From contig DASZAN010000194.1 in NCBI GenBank assembly GCA_035945115.1, forward strand, positions 37,633-101,632: a stretch of DNA of 64,000 nt, in the 5' to 3' direction. A model generated the notes under the pieces. The model did not search any database. It was given only the letters and a program-made list of their open reading frames with translations, and was not told the DNA's origin. The number at the start of each line of letters is the position of its first letter. Position 1 is the stretch's first letter. The DNA comes from DAHUYF01 sp035945115. GTDB taxonomy: Bacteria; Pseudomonadota; Alphaproteobacteria; ATCC43930; CGMCC-115725. Positions 17,109 to 27,953 of the stretch are shown piece after piece. A program made the position numbers and the translations under genes.

Positions 17109-17296
17109 GCCTCGCGACCGCGACCGCCGGCACCCTTTTCGGCGCGTTTCGTCCGAGCGCGCCGGCAAGGGCGCTTGCCTTGTGCGAGGCGGCCGGGTAT
17201 AAACCGCGCCTTCATCCGGTGTACAGGCTCGCGTCTTCAGGGCGCCCTCGGGCATGCCTCGCCGCCGGCAAGCAAACGTCTCGCGAAAGGACCGAA

Positions 17297-17500
17297 ATGC
17301 CCAAGCTCAAGACCAAAAGCGGGGCGAAGAAGCGCTTCAGCCGCACCGCTTCGGGCAAGATCAAGGCCAATGTGGCGCATAAGCGCCATCGCCTGATCAG
17401 CAAGCCCAAGAAGATGAAGCGCAAAGCCAAGGGCACCTTCACCCTCGAGAAGGGCGACGCCAACCTCGTCCTGACCTACATGCCTTATATGCGGGGCTAG
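17297..17500 (+). CDS. rpmI: 50S ribosomal protein L35
   Basis: This 67-residue, very basic protein matches bL35: MPKLKTKSGAKKRFSRTASG, then HKRHRLISKPKKMKRKAKG, and the end VLTYMPYMRG. AAAGGACCGAA before ATG 17297 provides a ribosome binding site. The 188-nt stretch upstream (17109-17296) carries no gene and may hold the rpmI-rplT promoter or a leader. The next gene, rplT, starts 2 nt after the stop, the usual L35-L20 arrangement. Confidence 0.97.
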   Translation: MPKLKTKSGAKKRFSRTASGKIKANVAHKRHRLISKPKKMKRKAKGTFTLEKGDANLVLTYMPYMRG

Positions 17501-17502
17501 CA

Positions 17503-17862
17503 ATGGCGCGGGTCAAACGCGGGGTCACCGCGCACGCCCGGCACAAGAAGGTGCTGGGTCTCGCCAAAGGCTATCGCGGCCGGGCGAAGAATGCCTTCCG
17601 CGTCGCCATCGAGAAGGTCGAGAAGGGGCTCCGCTACGCCTATCGCGACCGGCGCGCCAAGAAGCGCAATTTCCGCGCGCTCTGGATCCAGCGCATCAAT
17701 GCCGGCGTCCGGGCCGAGGGGCTCACATACTCGCAATTCATGAACGGCGTGAAGCGCGCCGGCATCACGCTAGACCGCAAGGTGCTCGCCGATCTCGCCG
17801 TGCGCGAACCTGCCGCTTTCAAGGCGGTGGTGGCGCAGGCGCAGGCGGCGCTCAAGGGATGA
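17503..17862 (+). CDS. rplT: 50S ribosomal protein L20
   Basis: This 119-residue bL20 is an early 23S rRNA assembly protein. Typical blocks are MARVKRGVTAHARHKKVLGL, KGYRGRAKNAFRVAIEKVEK and AYRDRRAKKRNFRALWIQRI. It is coupled to rpmI. In E. coli L20 represses its own operon by binding the mRNA; no comparable structure can be judged here by eye. The stop overlaps an ATGATG that opens a 19-codon frame leading to the pheS attenuator-like structure. Confidence 0.97.
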   Translation: MARVKRGVTAHARHKKVLGLAKGYRGRAKNAFRVAIEKVEKGLRYAYRDRRAKKRNFRALWIQRINAGVRAEGLTYSQFMNGVKRAGITLDRKVLADLAVREPAAFKAVVAQAQAALKG

Positions 17863-17934
17863 TGGCTATGGCAAGTGGGTGGTCGGGCGGACGATTTACG
17901 GGCGGCTCCCGCCGCTAGGCCTCGCCGACAGTCA

Positions 17935-18001
17935 CGCGATCGCGCCATGATCGCTCGATCGCGAACGCAAAAGGGGCCGCGTCGATGTCGGCCCCTTTTT
18001 C
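17935..18001 (+). terminator. Tandem hairpins with Rho-independent terminator ahead of pheST (possible attenuator)
   Basis: The second hairpin has a perfect 11-bp stem (AAAAGGGGCCG at 17969-17979, CGGCCCCTTTT at 17989-17999) ending in a T-run. It lies only 16 nt before the pheS ATG. A first dyad, CGCGATCG (17935-17942) with CGATCGCG (17956-17963), stands just upstream. The simple reading is termination after rpmI-rplT. Because pheST follows at once, it may also be a regulated attenuator, as known for pheST in enteric bacteria. Regulation is inference. Confidence 0.8.
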
Positions 18002-18016
18002 TTCGGGGGTTCTTGG

Positions 18017-19096
18017 ATGATGGAGAGCCTTGATCATATCCGCGACGAGATCTTGCGCCTGGTCAAGCAGGCGACCAGTCGCGACGCGCTCGAACAAATC
18101 CGTGTCGCCGCCCTCGGCAAGAAGGGGCAGGTGACGGCGCTGATGCGCAGTCTTGGCGGGCTCGATCCCGAGTCGCGGCGGACCCGCGGCGCCGAGCTCA
18201 ATCGGCTCAAGGACGAGGTCGAGACCGCGATCGGCCATGCCGCGCGGCGGCTCGAGGATGCGGCGCTCGCCGAGCGTCTCGCGAGCGAGCGTATCGACTT
18301 GACGTTGCCGGTGCGCGCCGAGCCCGAGGGACGCATTCACCCGATCAGCCAGACGATCGACGAATTGGTCGCGATCTTCGGCGAGATGGGCTTCCGCGTC
18401 GCCGAGGGGCCGCATATCGAGGACGATTTCTACAATTTCACCGCGCTCAACATTCCCCCTGAGCATCCCGCGCGCCAGGAGCAGGACACCTTTTATCTGC
18501 CAGAGCGGGCCGACCGCAGCCGCAAGGTGCTGCGCACGCATACGTCGCCGGTGCAGATCCGCACGATGATGAGCGAGAAGCCGCCGCTGCGCATCATCGT
18601 GCCCGGCCGCACGTTCCGCAGCGACCACGACGCGACGCATTCGCCGATGTTCCATCAGGTGGAAGGCCTCGTCATCGACAAGAGCACGCATATGGGGCAC
18701 TTGAAGGGCTGCCTCATCGAATTCTGCCGCGCCTTCTTCGACATCGACGATTTGCCGGTGCGGTTCCGTCCCAGCTATTTCCCCTTCACCGAGCCTTCGG
18801 CGGAAGTCGATATCGGCTGCTCGCGCGAAGGCGGCGGGCTCAAGATCGGCGCCGGTGGCGATTGGCTCGAGATTTTGGGGTCGGGCATGGTGCATCCCAA
18901 GGTGCTCGCCAATTGCGGCCTCGATCCTTCCGAATATCAAGGCTTCGCTTTCGGCATGGGGATTGAACGCATCGCCATGCTCAAATACGGCATTCCCGAT
19001 CTCCGCACCTTCTATGAGAGCGATCTGCGCTGGCTCCGGCATTACGGATTTTTGCCGCTCGATCTCCCCTCGATGACCGCGGGCCTCGCACGATGA
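18017..19096 (+). CDS. pheS: Phenylalanine-tRNA ligase alpha subunit
   Basis: This 359-residue catalytic subunit of the heterotetrameric enzyme begins with a coiled-coil tRNA-binding region (about 1-90). The class II catalytic core follows: GFRVAEGPHIEDDFYNFTAL, DTFYLPERADRSRKVLRTHT, motif 2 with GRTFRSDHDATHSPMFHQVE, and motif 3 GFAFGMGIERIAMLKYGIPD. Its start follows the terminator hairpin by 16 nt. A second ATG lies directly after the first. The stop overlaps the pheT ATG by 4 nt (ATGA). Length and motifs are normal, and the identification is secure. Confidence 0.98.
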   Translation: MMESLDHIRDEILRLVKQATSRDALEQIRVAALGKKGQVTALMRSLGGLDPESRRTRGAELNRLKDEVETAIGHAARRLEDAALAERLASERIDLTLPVRAEPEGRIHPISQTIDELVAIFGEMGFRVAEGPHIEDDFYNFTALNIPPEHPARQEQDTFYLPERADRSRKVLRTHTSPVQIRTMMSEKPPLRIIVPGRTFRSDHDATHSPMFHQVEGLVIDKSTHMGHLKGCLIEFCRAFFDIDDLPVRFRPSYFPFTEPSAEVDIGCSREGGGLKIGAGGDWLEILGSGMVHPKVLANCGLDPSEYQGFAFGMGIERIAMLKYGIPDLRTFYESDLRWLRHYGFLPLDLPSMTAGLAR

Positions 19097-21486
19097 AGAC
19101 GACGCTCGCCTGGCTCAAAACGCATCTCGACACCAGTGCCAAGCTCGAGGACATCGTCGCGCGCCTCGTCATGCTGGGGCTCGAGGTGGAATCGGTGGAC
19201 GATCGCGGCAAGGCGCTCAGGCCCTTCACCGTGGCACGGGTGGTAAGCGCCGAGCCGCACCCCAATGCCGACAAGCTCCGCCTTTGCGTCGTCGACACGG
19301 GGCGCGAGCGGGTGCAGGTGGTGTGCGGCGCCGCCAATGCGCGCGCCGGCATGCTCGGCGTCTTCGCGGCGGTCGGCACGACCATTCCGCGCAGCGGCAT
19401 CCTGCTCAAGTCGACCACGATCCGCGGCGTCGCCTCGAACGGCATGCTCTGCTCCGCCTACGAGATGGGCCTTTCCGACGATCACGAGGGCATCATCGAG
19501 CTGCCGGAGGCGGCGCCGATCGGCGTGCCCTTCGCGCAGGCGATCGGCCTCGACGACGCCGCGCTCGACATCAAGGTGACGCCCAATCGCGCCGATTGCT
19601 TGGGCGTGCGCGGCATCGCCCGCGACCTTGCCGCGGCCGGTTTGGGCCGGCTTGCCCCGCTCGACGTGACGCCGGTCCCGGGACGCTTTCCCAGTCCGAT
19701 CGCGGTTCATCTCGCCGGTCCCGATGACAAGGCGTGCTCGCTCTTTCTCGGACGCTTCATCCGCGGCGTGCGCAACGGTCCGAGCCCGCGCTGGCTCCGG
19801 GATCGCTTGGAGGCGATCGGCCTCCGGCCGATTTCGGCGCTGGTCGACATCACCAACTATGTCACCTTCGATCTCAACCGGCCGCTCCACGTCTTCGACG
19901 CCGAGAAGATCGACGGCGATCTCGTGGTGCGCGGGGCGCGTGCGGGCGAGAGTCTCGCAGCCCTCAACGGCAAGAGCTACGCGCTCGATCCCGAGATGAC
20001 GGTGATCGCCGACGACACCGAGGTGCTGAGCCTCGGCGGCGTCATCGGCGGCGAGAGCACCGGCTGCACCGAGGCGACCACGAGCGTCTTCATCGAGGCG
20101 GCGCTCTTCGATCCGCTCCGCACCGCCGCCACCGGCCGCAAGCTGCAATTGCAGAGCGATGCGCGCTATCGCTTCGAACGCGGCATCGATCCCGAATTCG
20201 TGCGTCCCGGCATCGAGATCGCGACGCGGCTCGTGCTCGAGCTCTGCGGCGGCGAGCCGAGCGATGTCGCCATTTCCGGTGCGGTACCGAAGTGGCAGCG
20301 CGACTATCGTCTGCGTCCGGAGCGGATGCGCAGCTTGGGCGGACTCGACGTCGCCTCCAACGAATCCCGCCGCATCCTCGAAGCGGTGGGCTGCAGCGTC
20401 GTCGAGCGCGACGGCGCCTTCTCGGTTACGCCGCCATCCTGGCGCGGCGATATCGAGGGCGAGGCGGACCTAGTCGAGGAGGTGCTGCGCATCTACGGCT
20501 ACGATAAAATTCCCGCGGTGTCGCTCCCGCGCGAAACGGTGCTGCCGCAGCCCGCGCTCACCTCGGCCCAGCGGCGCGCCCAGTTTGTGCGCCGCACGCT
20601 CGCCGCGCGGGGCCTCGTCGAGGCCGTCACCTTCTCGTTCATGCCGCGCAAGGATGCGGAGCTCTTTGGCGCCGCGCCCGACACGCTGCGCCTCGCCAAC
20701 CCGATCAGCGCCGATCTCGACCAGATGCGGCCGTCGATCCTGCCCAATTTGCTGCAGGCGGCGCAGCGCAACGCCGACCGCGGCTTTCCTGATGCCGCGC
20801 TCTTCGAGGTGGGCCAGCAATATCGCGACGACACGCCCAAGGGCGAAGATCTCGTGGCGGCCGGGGTGCGGTTCAACCGCACGGGGCCGAAGCGCTGGGA
20901 CGATCCCGGCCGTCCCGTCGATGCGGTGCTCGCTAAAGCGGACGCGCTCGCCGTGCTTTCCGCGGCGGGCCTCACGCTGGAGGCGGTGCAAGTGAGCGGC
21001 GACCCGCCCGACTGGTATCACCCCGGCCGTGCCGGCGTGTTGCGGCTCGGCGGAAAGGTCCTGGGCTATTTCGGAGAGATCCATCCGGGCGTGCTGAAGG
21101 AGATGGACGTGGCCGGGCCTGCGGTGGGCTTCGAGGTGTTCCTCGACCAGGTGCCGCTGCCGCGCGCCAAGAGCCGCGCAAGACCGCTCCTCGAGCTCTC
21201 GCCCTTCCAGCCGGTCGAGCGCGACTTCGCCTTCGTCGTCGATGCCGACGTTCCCGCGGAAACGCTGTTGCGCGCGGCCCGGGGCGTCGACAAGAAGCTC
21301 GTGAGCGAGGTGCGCCTCTTCGACATCTATACCGGTGCCGGCCTCGGCGAGGGCAAGAAGTCGCTCGCTATTACCGTCGTGCTGCAGCCCGAAGAGGCGA
21401 CGCTCGCCGAGGAAGCGCTCGAAGCCTTCTCACAGAGGCTGGTCGCGGCGGTGGAGAAGGCGACGGGCGGCGCCTTGCGGCGGTAA
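19093..21486 (+). CDS. pheT: Phenylalanine-tRNA ligase beta subunit
   Basis: This 797-residue beta subunit has the normal long bacterial form. The N-terminal domain contains MLGLEVESVDDRGKALRPF and an EMAP/OB tRNA-binding fold (PNADKLRLCVVDTG, VCGAANARAG). The B3/B4 editing region is about 210-400, the B5 domain follows, and the C-terminal FDX-ACB anticodon-binding domain begins near LSPFQPVERDFAFVV. Translation is probably coupled to pheS through the ATGA overlap, which helps equal subunit supply. The DUF1272 gene lies convergently 7 nt after its stop. Confidence 0.98.
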   Translation: MKTTLAWLKTHLDTSAKLEDIVARLVMLGLEVESVDDRGKALRPFTVARVVSAEPHPNADKLRLCVVDTGRERVQVVCGAANARAGMLGVFAAVGTTIPRSGILLKSTTIRGVASNGMLCSAYEMGLSDDHEGIIELPEAAPIGVPFAQAIGLDDAALDIKVTPNRADCLGVRGIARDLAAAGLGRLAPLDVTPVPGRFPSPIAVHLAGPDDKACSLFLGRFIRGVRNGPSPRWLRDRLEAIGLRPISALVDITNYVTFDLNRPLHVFDAEKIDGDLVVRGARAGESLAALNGKSYALDPEMTVIADDTEVLSLGGVIGGESTGCTEATTSVFIEAALFDPLRTAATGRKLQLQSDARYRFERGIDPEFVRPGIEIATRLVLELCGGEPSDVAISGAVPKWQRDYRLRPERMRSLGGLDVASNESRRILEAVGCSVVERDGAFSVTPPSWRGDIEGEADLVEEVLRIYGYDKIPAVSLPRETVLPQPALTSAQRRAQFVRRTLAARGLVEAVTFSFMPRKDAELFGAAPDTLRLANPISADLDQMRPSILPNLLQAAQRNADRGFPDAALFEVGQQYRDDTPKGEDLVAAGVRFNRTGPKRWDDPGRPVDAVLAKADALAVLSAAGLTLEAVQVSGDPPDWYHPGRAGVLRLGGKVLGYFGEIHPGVLKEMDVAGPAVGFEVFLDQVPLPRAKSRARPLLELSPFQPVERDFAFVVDADVPAETLLRAARGVDKKLVSEVRLFDIYTGAGLGEGKKSLAITVVLQPEEATLAEEALEAFSQRLVAAVEKATGGALRR

Positions 21487-21493
21487 GGGTGAC

Positions 21494-21802
21494 CTAGCGT
21501 TTCTCCGGCGGAATATGCCGAACGCTCTCGATGAACTCACCCAAGCTCGCGCGATCCCATTTCAAGTGCACGCGCTCGGTCGATGCCGGCTGCTTTGCGA
21601 GCGAAACGCCGGGTCGCGGCTCGGTGCGTGGCCGGATCGGACGCGGCACGAAGCCGCCGCCGCAATTGGGACAGACATTGTGGAGCACGGTCTCGGCGCA
21701 CGGAGTGCAGAAGGTGCATTCATAACTGCAGATGCGGGCGTCGGCCGCGTGCGGCGGCAGATCCTTGTCGCAATATTCGCAATTGGGGCGGAGCTGAAGC
21801 AT
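21494..21802 (-). CDS. DUF1272 zinc-ribbon-like protein
   Basis: This 102-residue protein starts at ATG 21802 (MLQLRPNCEYCDKDLPP). Its N-terminal half carries seven to eight cysteines in short pairs (CEYC, CSYECTFCTPC, CPNCGG), which suggests two zinc-binding knuckles. This is the DUF1272 pattern. The C-terminal half is basic and variable. The frame is open nine codons further upstream, but the chosen methionine gives the family start. DUF1272 proteins are small cytoplasmic proteins without known function. It is convergent to pheT and divergent from the glycosylase gene. Confidence 0.85.
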   Translation of the reverse strand: MLQLRPNCEYCDKDLPPHAADARICSYECTFCTPCAETVLHNVCPNCGGGFVPRPIRPRTEPRPGVSLAKQPASTERVHLKWDRASLGEFIESVRHIPPEKR

Positions 21803-21940
21803 CGCGTTCCTCGTGGGCCTTGCCGGCACATCTTAGGCGATCCACGCGGCGATGCGACCCGCCTCTCTTGCCGCTCATCCCATGACTTTGCTCCCTCGCT
21901 CTGCTAGCAATGTGCCGCCCAACGAGTCGGAAACACGTTC

Positions 21941-22606
21941 ATGGTCCCATTCACGAAAATTCAAAAAGCGGCAGAGAAACGGCTCGGCAAGGAAGCCTTG
22001 GCAGCGCGGCTTCCCAAGGTGAAGTCTTCCGCGGCGCTCAAGAAAGTGAGCGATGATCGTTATCTCTCACTGATGTCGCTGCGCATCTTTCGCGCCGGCT
22101 TGAAGCACGAGATGGTGGACGCGAAATGGCCCGCCTTCGAAACGGTGTTCCACGGCTTCGATCCGAAGCGCGTCCGCGCCATGAGCGATGAGGCGATCGA
22201 GAAGCTGATGAGCGATGCGCGCCTCATCCGCCATTGGGGCAAGCTCAAATCGATGCCCGCCAACGCTGCGGCGGTCTGCGATGTCGCCGCCGAGCACGGC
22301 AGCGTCGGCGCCTGGATCGCCGATTGGCCGGCCGCCGATATTGTCGGCCTCTGGGATGCGCTGACGAAGCGTTTCAATCAGATGGGTGGCAATTCCGGGC
22401 CCTATTTCCTCCGCATGGCCGGCAAGGACACCTTCATCTTCACGCCCGCCGTGGTGAAGGGCCTTAATCACTGGGACGCCTTCGCGGGCGAGCCCAAGGG
22501 CAAAGCCGCGCGCGCCAAGGTCGCCGGGATTTTCAATGCGTGGGCCGAGGCGACGGGCCTGCCGCTCGCGCATCTCAGCATGATGCTTGCGGTATCGTTG
22601 GATTGA
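21941..22606 (+). CDS. DNA-3-methyladenine glycosylase I family protein
   Basis: This 221-residue base-excision repair protein resembles the Tag superfamily: YLSLMSLRIFRAGLKHEMVD, AFETVFHGFDPKRVRAMSDE and a helix-rich core with LSMMLAVSLD at the end. Tag-type enzymes remove 3-methyladenine from alkylated DNA. The divergent N-terminus (LGKEALAARLPKVKSSAALK) and lack of the usual four zinc-binding cysteines and histidines mean it is a Tag-like branch rather than classical Tag. Activity should be tested. It stands alone, with 101 nt before lepA that hold no gene but include GC-rich dyads. Confidence 0.82.
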   Translation: MVPFTKIQKAAEKRLGKEALAARLPKVKSSAALKKVSDDRYLSLMSLRIFRAGLKHEMVDAKWPAFETVFHGFDPKRVRAMSDEAIEKLMSDARLIRHWGKLKSMPANAAAVCDVAAEHGSVGAWIADWPAADIVGLWDALTKRFNQMGGNSGPYFLRMAGKDTFIFTPAVVKGLNHWDAFAGEPKGKAARAKVAGIFNAWAEATGLPLAHLSMMLAVSLD

Positions 22607-22707
22607 GCGAGACGACCGAAGCATTGCGAGAGTGACGTCTTCGTACTGGCGTCATTGCGTCGCGGTATCGCTGAGCTTATCTTCTCGCCGACCCATATCA
22701 TCCGCGC

Positions 22708-24510
<1,803 letters not shown>

Positions 24511-24564
24511 GCGGCCGCTCACTCGCCTGTCGCCTCTATCTCTCGTTAATCGCTTCGTCGTAGA

Positions 24565-24589
24565 CTCCACGCCGCATTTTTCCGTGGAG
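24565..24589 (+). other. Small hairpin before the DUF2339 gene
   Basis: CTCCACG (24565-24571) and CGTGGAG (24583-24589) form a 7-bp stem around an 11-nt T-rich loop, 14 nt before the ATG at 24604. It could be a weak lepA terminator, but no T-tract follows. The purine-rich GAGAAAGAAAAG after it may serve as ribosome binding site. Confidence 0.35.
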
Positions 24590-24603
24590 AAAGAAAAGCA
24601 GCG

Positions 24604-27234
24604 ATGTGGCTGCTCGGCGCCATCCTCGGCCTCGCGATCCTCTCGATTCCGGCGCTCTGGATCGTCGTCCTCATTCGCCGTGACGGCGATCGCGAGCTTG
24701 CGTCGCGCGTGGGGCGTCTCGAGGGACGCGTCGCGGCCTTGCAGCACGCGCTCGATGCCGCCCAGTCGGCGCCGCCTGCAGCGGCGCCGGCGCCAGCCGC
24801 CCCGACCGCGGTCGAGCCGGCACCGCCGGAAGCGCGAGCGCCGGAGAGTCCGCCACCGCCATTGCCGGCAGTGCCGGCGCCGCACGCCGCATCCGGCACG
24901 GCCGCGGCCAAGCCCGCCCGCGAGCGGATCGAGGAGCTCATCATGCGCCGCTGGGCGGTGTGGCTCGGCGGGCTCGCCCTGGCGCTGGGCGGCATCTTCC
25001 TCGTCAAATATTCGATCGAGCAGGGTTATTTCGGGCCGGTGGCGCGGGTCACCGCGGGCCTGCTGCTCGGCCTGGTTCTGCTCGTCGCCAGCGAGGCCGC
25101 GCGGCGAAAGCCGCTTGCGGCACCGCTCGGTCCCGTTCCCGTCGATTACGTGCCCGCGGCGCTGGCCGCCGCCGCGATCTCGGTGTTGTTCGCATCTCTC
25201 TACGTCGCCTATGCCGTCTACGAGTTGATCGGCGCGGGCTTGGCTTTCCCGCTGCTCGCCGGCGTGTCGTTCGGTGGCGCCGCGCTCTCGCTGGTGCACG
25301 GCCCGTTTCTGGCGCTGCTCGGGCTTGCCGGCGCCTATGTCGTGCCGCTTTTGGTGTCGACGAACGATCCGTCCGTGCCGCGCCTTCTTGCGTACGTGCT
25401 GGTGGTTACCGCGGGTAGCCTGTTCCTCGTACGCTGGCGGCAATGGCCGTGGCTGGGCTGGATCGCCGTGGCGGGCAGCAGTATCTGGACGGTGCTCGCG
25501 CTCATCATGGCAACAGCGAGCGATGAGATCTGGATCGGTCTCTACTTGGTGCTGGTGGCGCCGCTCTTCCCTGCGGCCGCAGGCGACGAGAGTGGCTCGC
25601 GCGCTCGCGATGCGGCGATTTGGAGCGGCGCCGCTCTCTCGGCGGTGCTGATGCTGGCGTTCGTTGACTCCGCGCACAACGATGCCACGAGTCTCGCCTT
25701 CGCGTGGCTCTTCACGCTCACCTATGCGGCGTTCGCTGCGACCTCGCCGCGCTTCGATCGCCTGGCGTGGATCGCGGCGGCACTGCAGACGCTCATTCTC
25801 GCCGATTGGCAGTTCGGAAGCGTTCCCTTCGGCGCCGAGCGTTTCGCCACACTGCCGCCCAAGCAAGAGCTCGGAAGCTACCTCACGGCCGCGGCATTGA
25901 CCGCGGCATCGGCAGGCATCGGCGGCTTCGCCATGCTGCCGCGCACCGTTCGGCCGCAGCGTTGGGCGGCGCTTTCCGCGGCAACGCCGCTCGCCGTGCT
26001 CGCCGTCGTCTACTGGCGGACCGAGGAGCTAGGCGCGAGTCTTCCGTGGGCGATACTCGCGCTCATTCTCGCGGCCGTTTTTCTCGCCGCGACCGAATAT
26101 GTGGCGGCACGCCGCGCCACGCCGGGCTACACCAACGCGCTCGCCTACTATGCGCTCGCCGTCACCGGTGCGCTGGCGCTGGCGCTCACTACCTCGTTGC
26201 GTCTCGGCTGGCTCAGCATCGCGCTCTCGCTGGAGCTCCCGGCGATCGCCTGGCTTTGTGAGCGTACCGGCGTGCGCGTGCTGCGACACGCTGCTTCCGT
26301 GCTGGCCGCCGTGGTGCTGGTACGCCTGCTGCTCAATCCCGCCGTCGCCGATTATGATCTTGGCACCTGGCCTGTGGCGAATGCGCTCCTCTACCTCTAC
26401 GGCATCCCGGCGCTTGCCTTCGCCGCGACCGCCCGGTGGCTCGGCCGCGGCCGGCGCGATTACACCGTGCTGCTCCTCGAAGCGGGCGCGCTGGCGCTCA
26501 CGATGGCGCTCATCACGCTCGAGATACGCCATCTCGTCGGCGGCGGTCGCATCGACGGCGAGCACTACGGTCTTCTCGAGCAGGCGCTGCAGACGGACGC
26601 CTGGCTCGCTGCCGGCTACGCGCTGCTGGCGCGCACCGGCGCGGGTGCTTCGCCCGTGCGCGAGTTCGGCTGGCGCATCATCGCCGGCATCGCCGCCGCC
26701 AATCTCGTTCTCGGCGTGTGCCTCGGCGCCAACCCGCTGCTCATGCCGGAGCCGGTCGGCGACCTGCCGATCCTCGACGTGCTGCTCCTTGCCTATGCCG
26801 TGCCGGCGGGGCTGGGCGTGCTTTATCATCGCGCGCTCGCAAGCCGCGGCTTCGGCCGACTCGCGCGCGGCGCCGGCATCGCCGCCTTGGCGCTCGCCTT
26901 CCTCTATCTCTCGCTCGAGGCGCGGCACTTCTTCCAAGGCAACCGCCTCGATCTCGGCGAGGCTTCAGACGGCGAGTGGTACGCCTATTCGGCGGTCTGG
27001 CTCGCCTTTGCCGCGGCACTGCTCGCGGCGGGCATTGCCCGCGGGCTGCCCATGCTTCGCTTGGCCGGGCTCGTCATCGGCGCGATCGTCGCGGTGAAGG
27101 CCTTTCTCTTCGACATGGCAGCGCTCACCGGGCTTTACCGCGCTGCCTCGTTCCTCGGGCTTGGCGCCAGTCTGGTGGCGCTCGCCTGGCTTTATCAGCG
27201 TGTCGCCGCCACGCCGCGCGAATCGCCGCCTTGA
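24604..27234 (+). CDS. DUF2339 polytopic membrane protein
   Basis: This 876-residue protein begins with one membrane segment (WLLGAILGLAILSIPALWIV). A coiled-coil-like stretch GRLEGRVAALQHALDAAQ follows, then an Ala/Pro-rich linker (about 55-100). The motif ERIEELIMRRWAVWLGGLAL opens a long membrane region with probably more than twenty helices. This layout is that of DUF2339 proteins, large predicted membrane proteins of unknown function. The C-terminal part repeats hydrophobic segments rich in Ala, Leu and Gly. It ends 3 nt from the convergent gene at 27238. No enzymatic motif is visible. Confidence 0.85.
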   Translation: MWLLGAILGLAILSIPALWIVVLIRRDGDRELASRVGRLEGRVAALQHALDAAQSAPPAAAPAPAAPTAVEPAPPEARAPESPPPPLPAVPAPHAASGTAAAKPARERIEELIMRRWAVWLGGLALALGGIFLVKYSIEQGYFGPVARVTAGLLLGLVLLVASEAARRKPLAAPLGPVPVDYVPAALAAAAISVLFASLYVAYAVYELIGAGLAFPLLAGVSFGGAALSLVHGPFLALLGLAGAYVVPLLVSTNDPSVPRLLAYVLVVTAGSLFLVRWRQWPWLGWIAVAGSSIWTVLALIMATASDEIWIGLYLVLVAPLFPAAAGDESGSRARDAAIWSGAALSAVLMLAFVDSAHNDATSLAFAWLFTLTYAAFAATSPRFDRLAWIAAALQTLILADWQFGSVPFGAERFATLPPKQELGSYLTAAALTAASAGIGGFAMLPRTVRPQRWAALSAATPLAVLAVVYWRTEELGASLPWAILALILAAVFLAATEYVAARRATPGYTNALAYYALAVTGALALALTTSLRLGWLSIALSLELPAIAWLCERTGVRVLRHAASVLAAVVLVRLLLNPAVADYDLGTWPVANALLYLYGIPALAFAATARWLGRGRRDYTVLLLEAGALALTMALITLEIRHLVGGGRIDGEHYGLLEQALQTDAWLAAGYALLARTGAGASPVREFGWRIIAGIAAANLVLGVCLGANPLLMPEPVGDLPILDVLLLAYAVPAGLGVLYHRALASRGFGRLARGAGIAALALAFLYLSLEARHFFQGNRLDLGEASDGEWYAYSAVWLAFAAALLAAGIARGLPMLRLAGLVIGAIVAVKAFLFDMAALTGLYRAASFLGLGASLVALAWLYQRVAATPRESPP

Positions 27235-27237
27235 GCT

Positions 27238-27540
27238 TCAGCGCCGCCGCCGGCGCTCGCGCCGCCGACAAAGCAGGACGAGCGCCAAGCCCGGGACGGC
27301 CAGCACGACAATCGCCGGCAGCATGAGGACGGCGACGATCGGGTCCCAGAGCCAGGCCGCGACGTGACGTTGGATCGCCGGCTGCGCCAGCTCGAGGGTG
27401 TTGGGGCTGATTTCGAACCAGATTTGCCCGGCAGCGACGAAGCCGAAGCTGCCCGTATCGAGCCAGGCGATGAGGTCGCGCACGAGCACGACGAGCGCGG
27501 CGAGCAGCAGAAGCCAGCCGATGAAACGTCCGATGATCAT
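27238..27540 (-). CDS. Small membrane protein, unknown function
   Basis: This 100-residue protein has two hydrophobic segments (IIGRFIGWLLLLAALVVLV, then ILMLPAIV-like IVAVLMLPAIVVLAVPGLAL). A polar middle separates them (DTGSFGFVAAGQIWFEISPN), and the C-terminus is strongly basic (RRRERRRRR). It resembles small conserved alphaproteobacterial membrane proteins with no assigned role. It is convergent to DUF2339 with a 3-nt gap. The 165 nt between its start and the tRNA gene hold nothing recognisable. Confidence 0.65.
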   Translation of the reverse strand: MIIGRFIGWLLLLAALVVLVRDLIAWLDTGSFGFVAAGQIWFEISPNTLELAQPAIQRHVAAWLWDPIVAVLMLPAIVVLAVPGLALVLLCRRRERRRRR

Positions 27541-27705
27541 GTGCTCGCCCCTCGCCCGGCGGTCCCCGGTACCTTAGGGATATGCCGCTGTTCCGGCAAA
27601 CGAATTTGGCGCGCGGCGTGCCCGGCAAGCGCGGTCAGGTGGAGCGGCGCGACGTTGCCAGGGGCGGACCGCTTGGTTAGGCTTCGCTGTCCGTGCGCCG
27701 GGCGC

Positions 27706-27795
27706 GGAGGGGTGGCCGAGTGGTTGAAGGCGCACGCCTGGAGAGCGTGTATAGGGGAAACTCTATCGCGGGTTCGAATCCCGCTCCCTCCGCCA
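27706..27795 (+). tRNA. tRNA-Ser (anticodon GGA)
   Basis: A complete 90-nt class II tRNA with encoded CCA. The acceptor stem pairs GGAGGGG with TCCCTCC. The D-arm is GCCGAGTGGTTGAAGGC, the anticodon stem-loop CACGCCTGGAGAGCGTG has GGA at 27740-27742, a long variable arm follows, and the T-arm is GCGGGTTCGAATCCCGC. It reads UCC/UCU serine codons. Confidence 0.97.
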
Positions 27796-27953
27796 GTCGT
27801 TCTGTCGTGCAGAAAATTCGTCCGGCGATCGCTCAGCAAGCACCGAGCTTCCGGGACCTCTTGCTGGGGACTGGACCGGAGAGGCAGGTCGAACGCGCGC
27901 GGCGCTCACGCCCCTGCCGAGCGCCTCATGCGGGGAAACTAGAAATATGAGCG

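Noticed and set aside
17859..17918. A 19-codon leader frame overlapping the rplT stop
   Set aside because: It is too poor in phenylalanine codons for a pheM-like leader and unsupported by other evidence, so it was not listed as a CDS. It is discussed as part of a possible attenuator.
22607..22707. A possible second copy of the CGTCATTGCGAGCG repeat before lepA
   Set aside because: Only short, scrambled pieces such as CGTCATTGCG are present, and no second arm can be aligned. It cannot be distinguished from chance.
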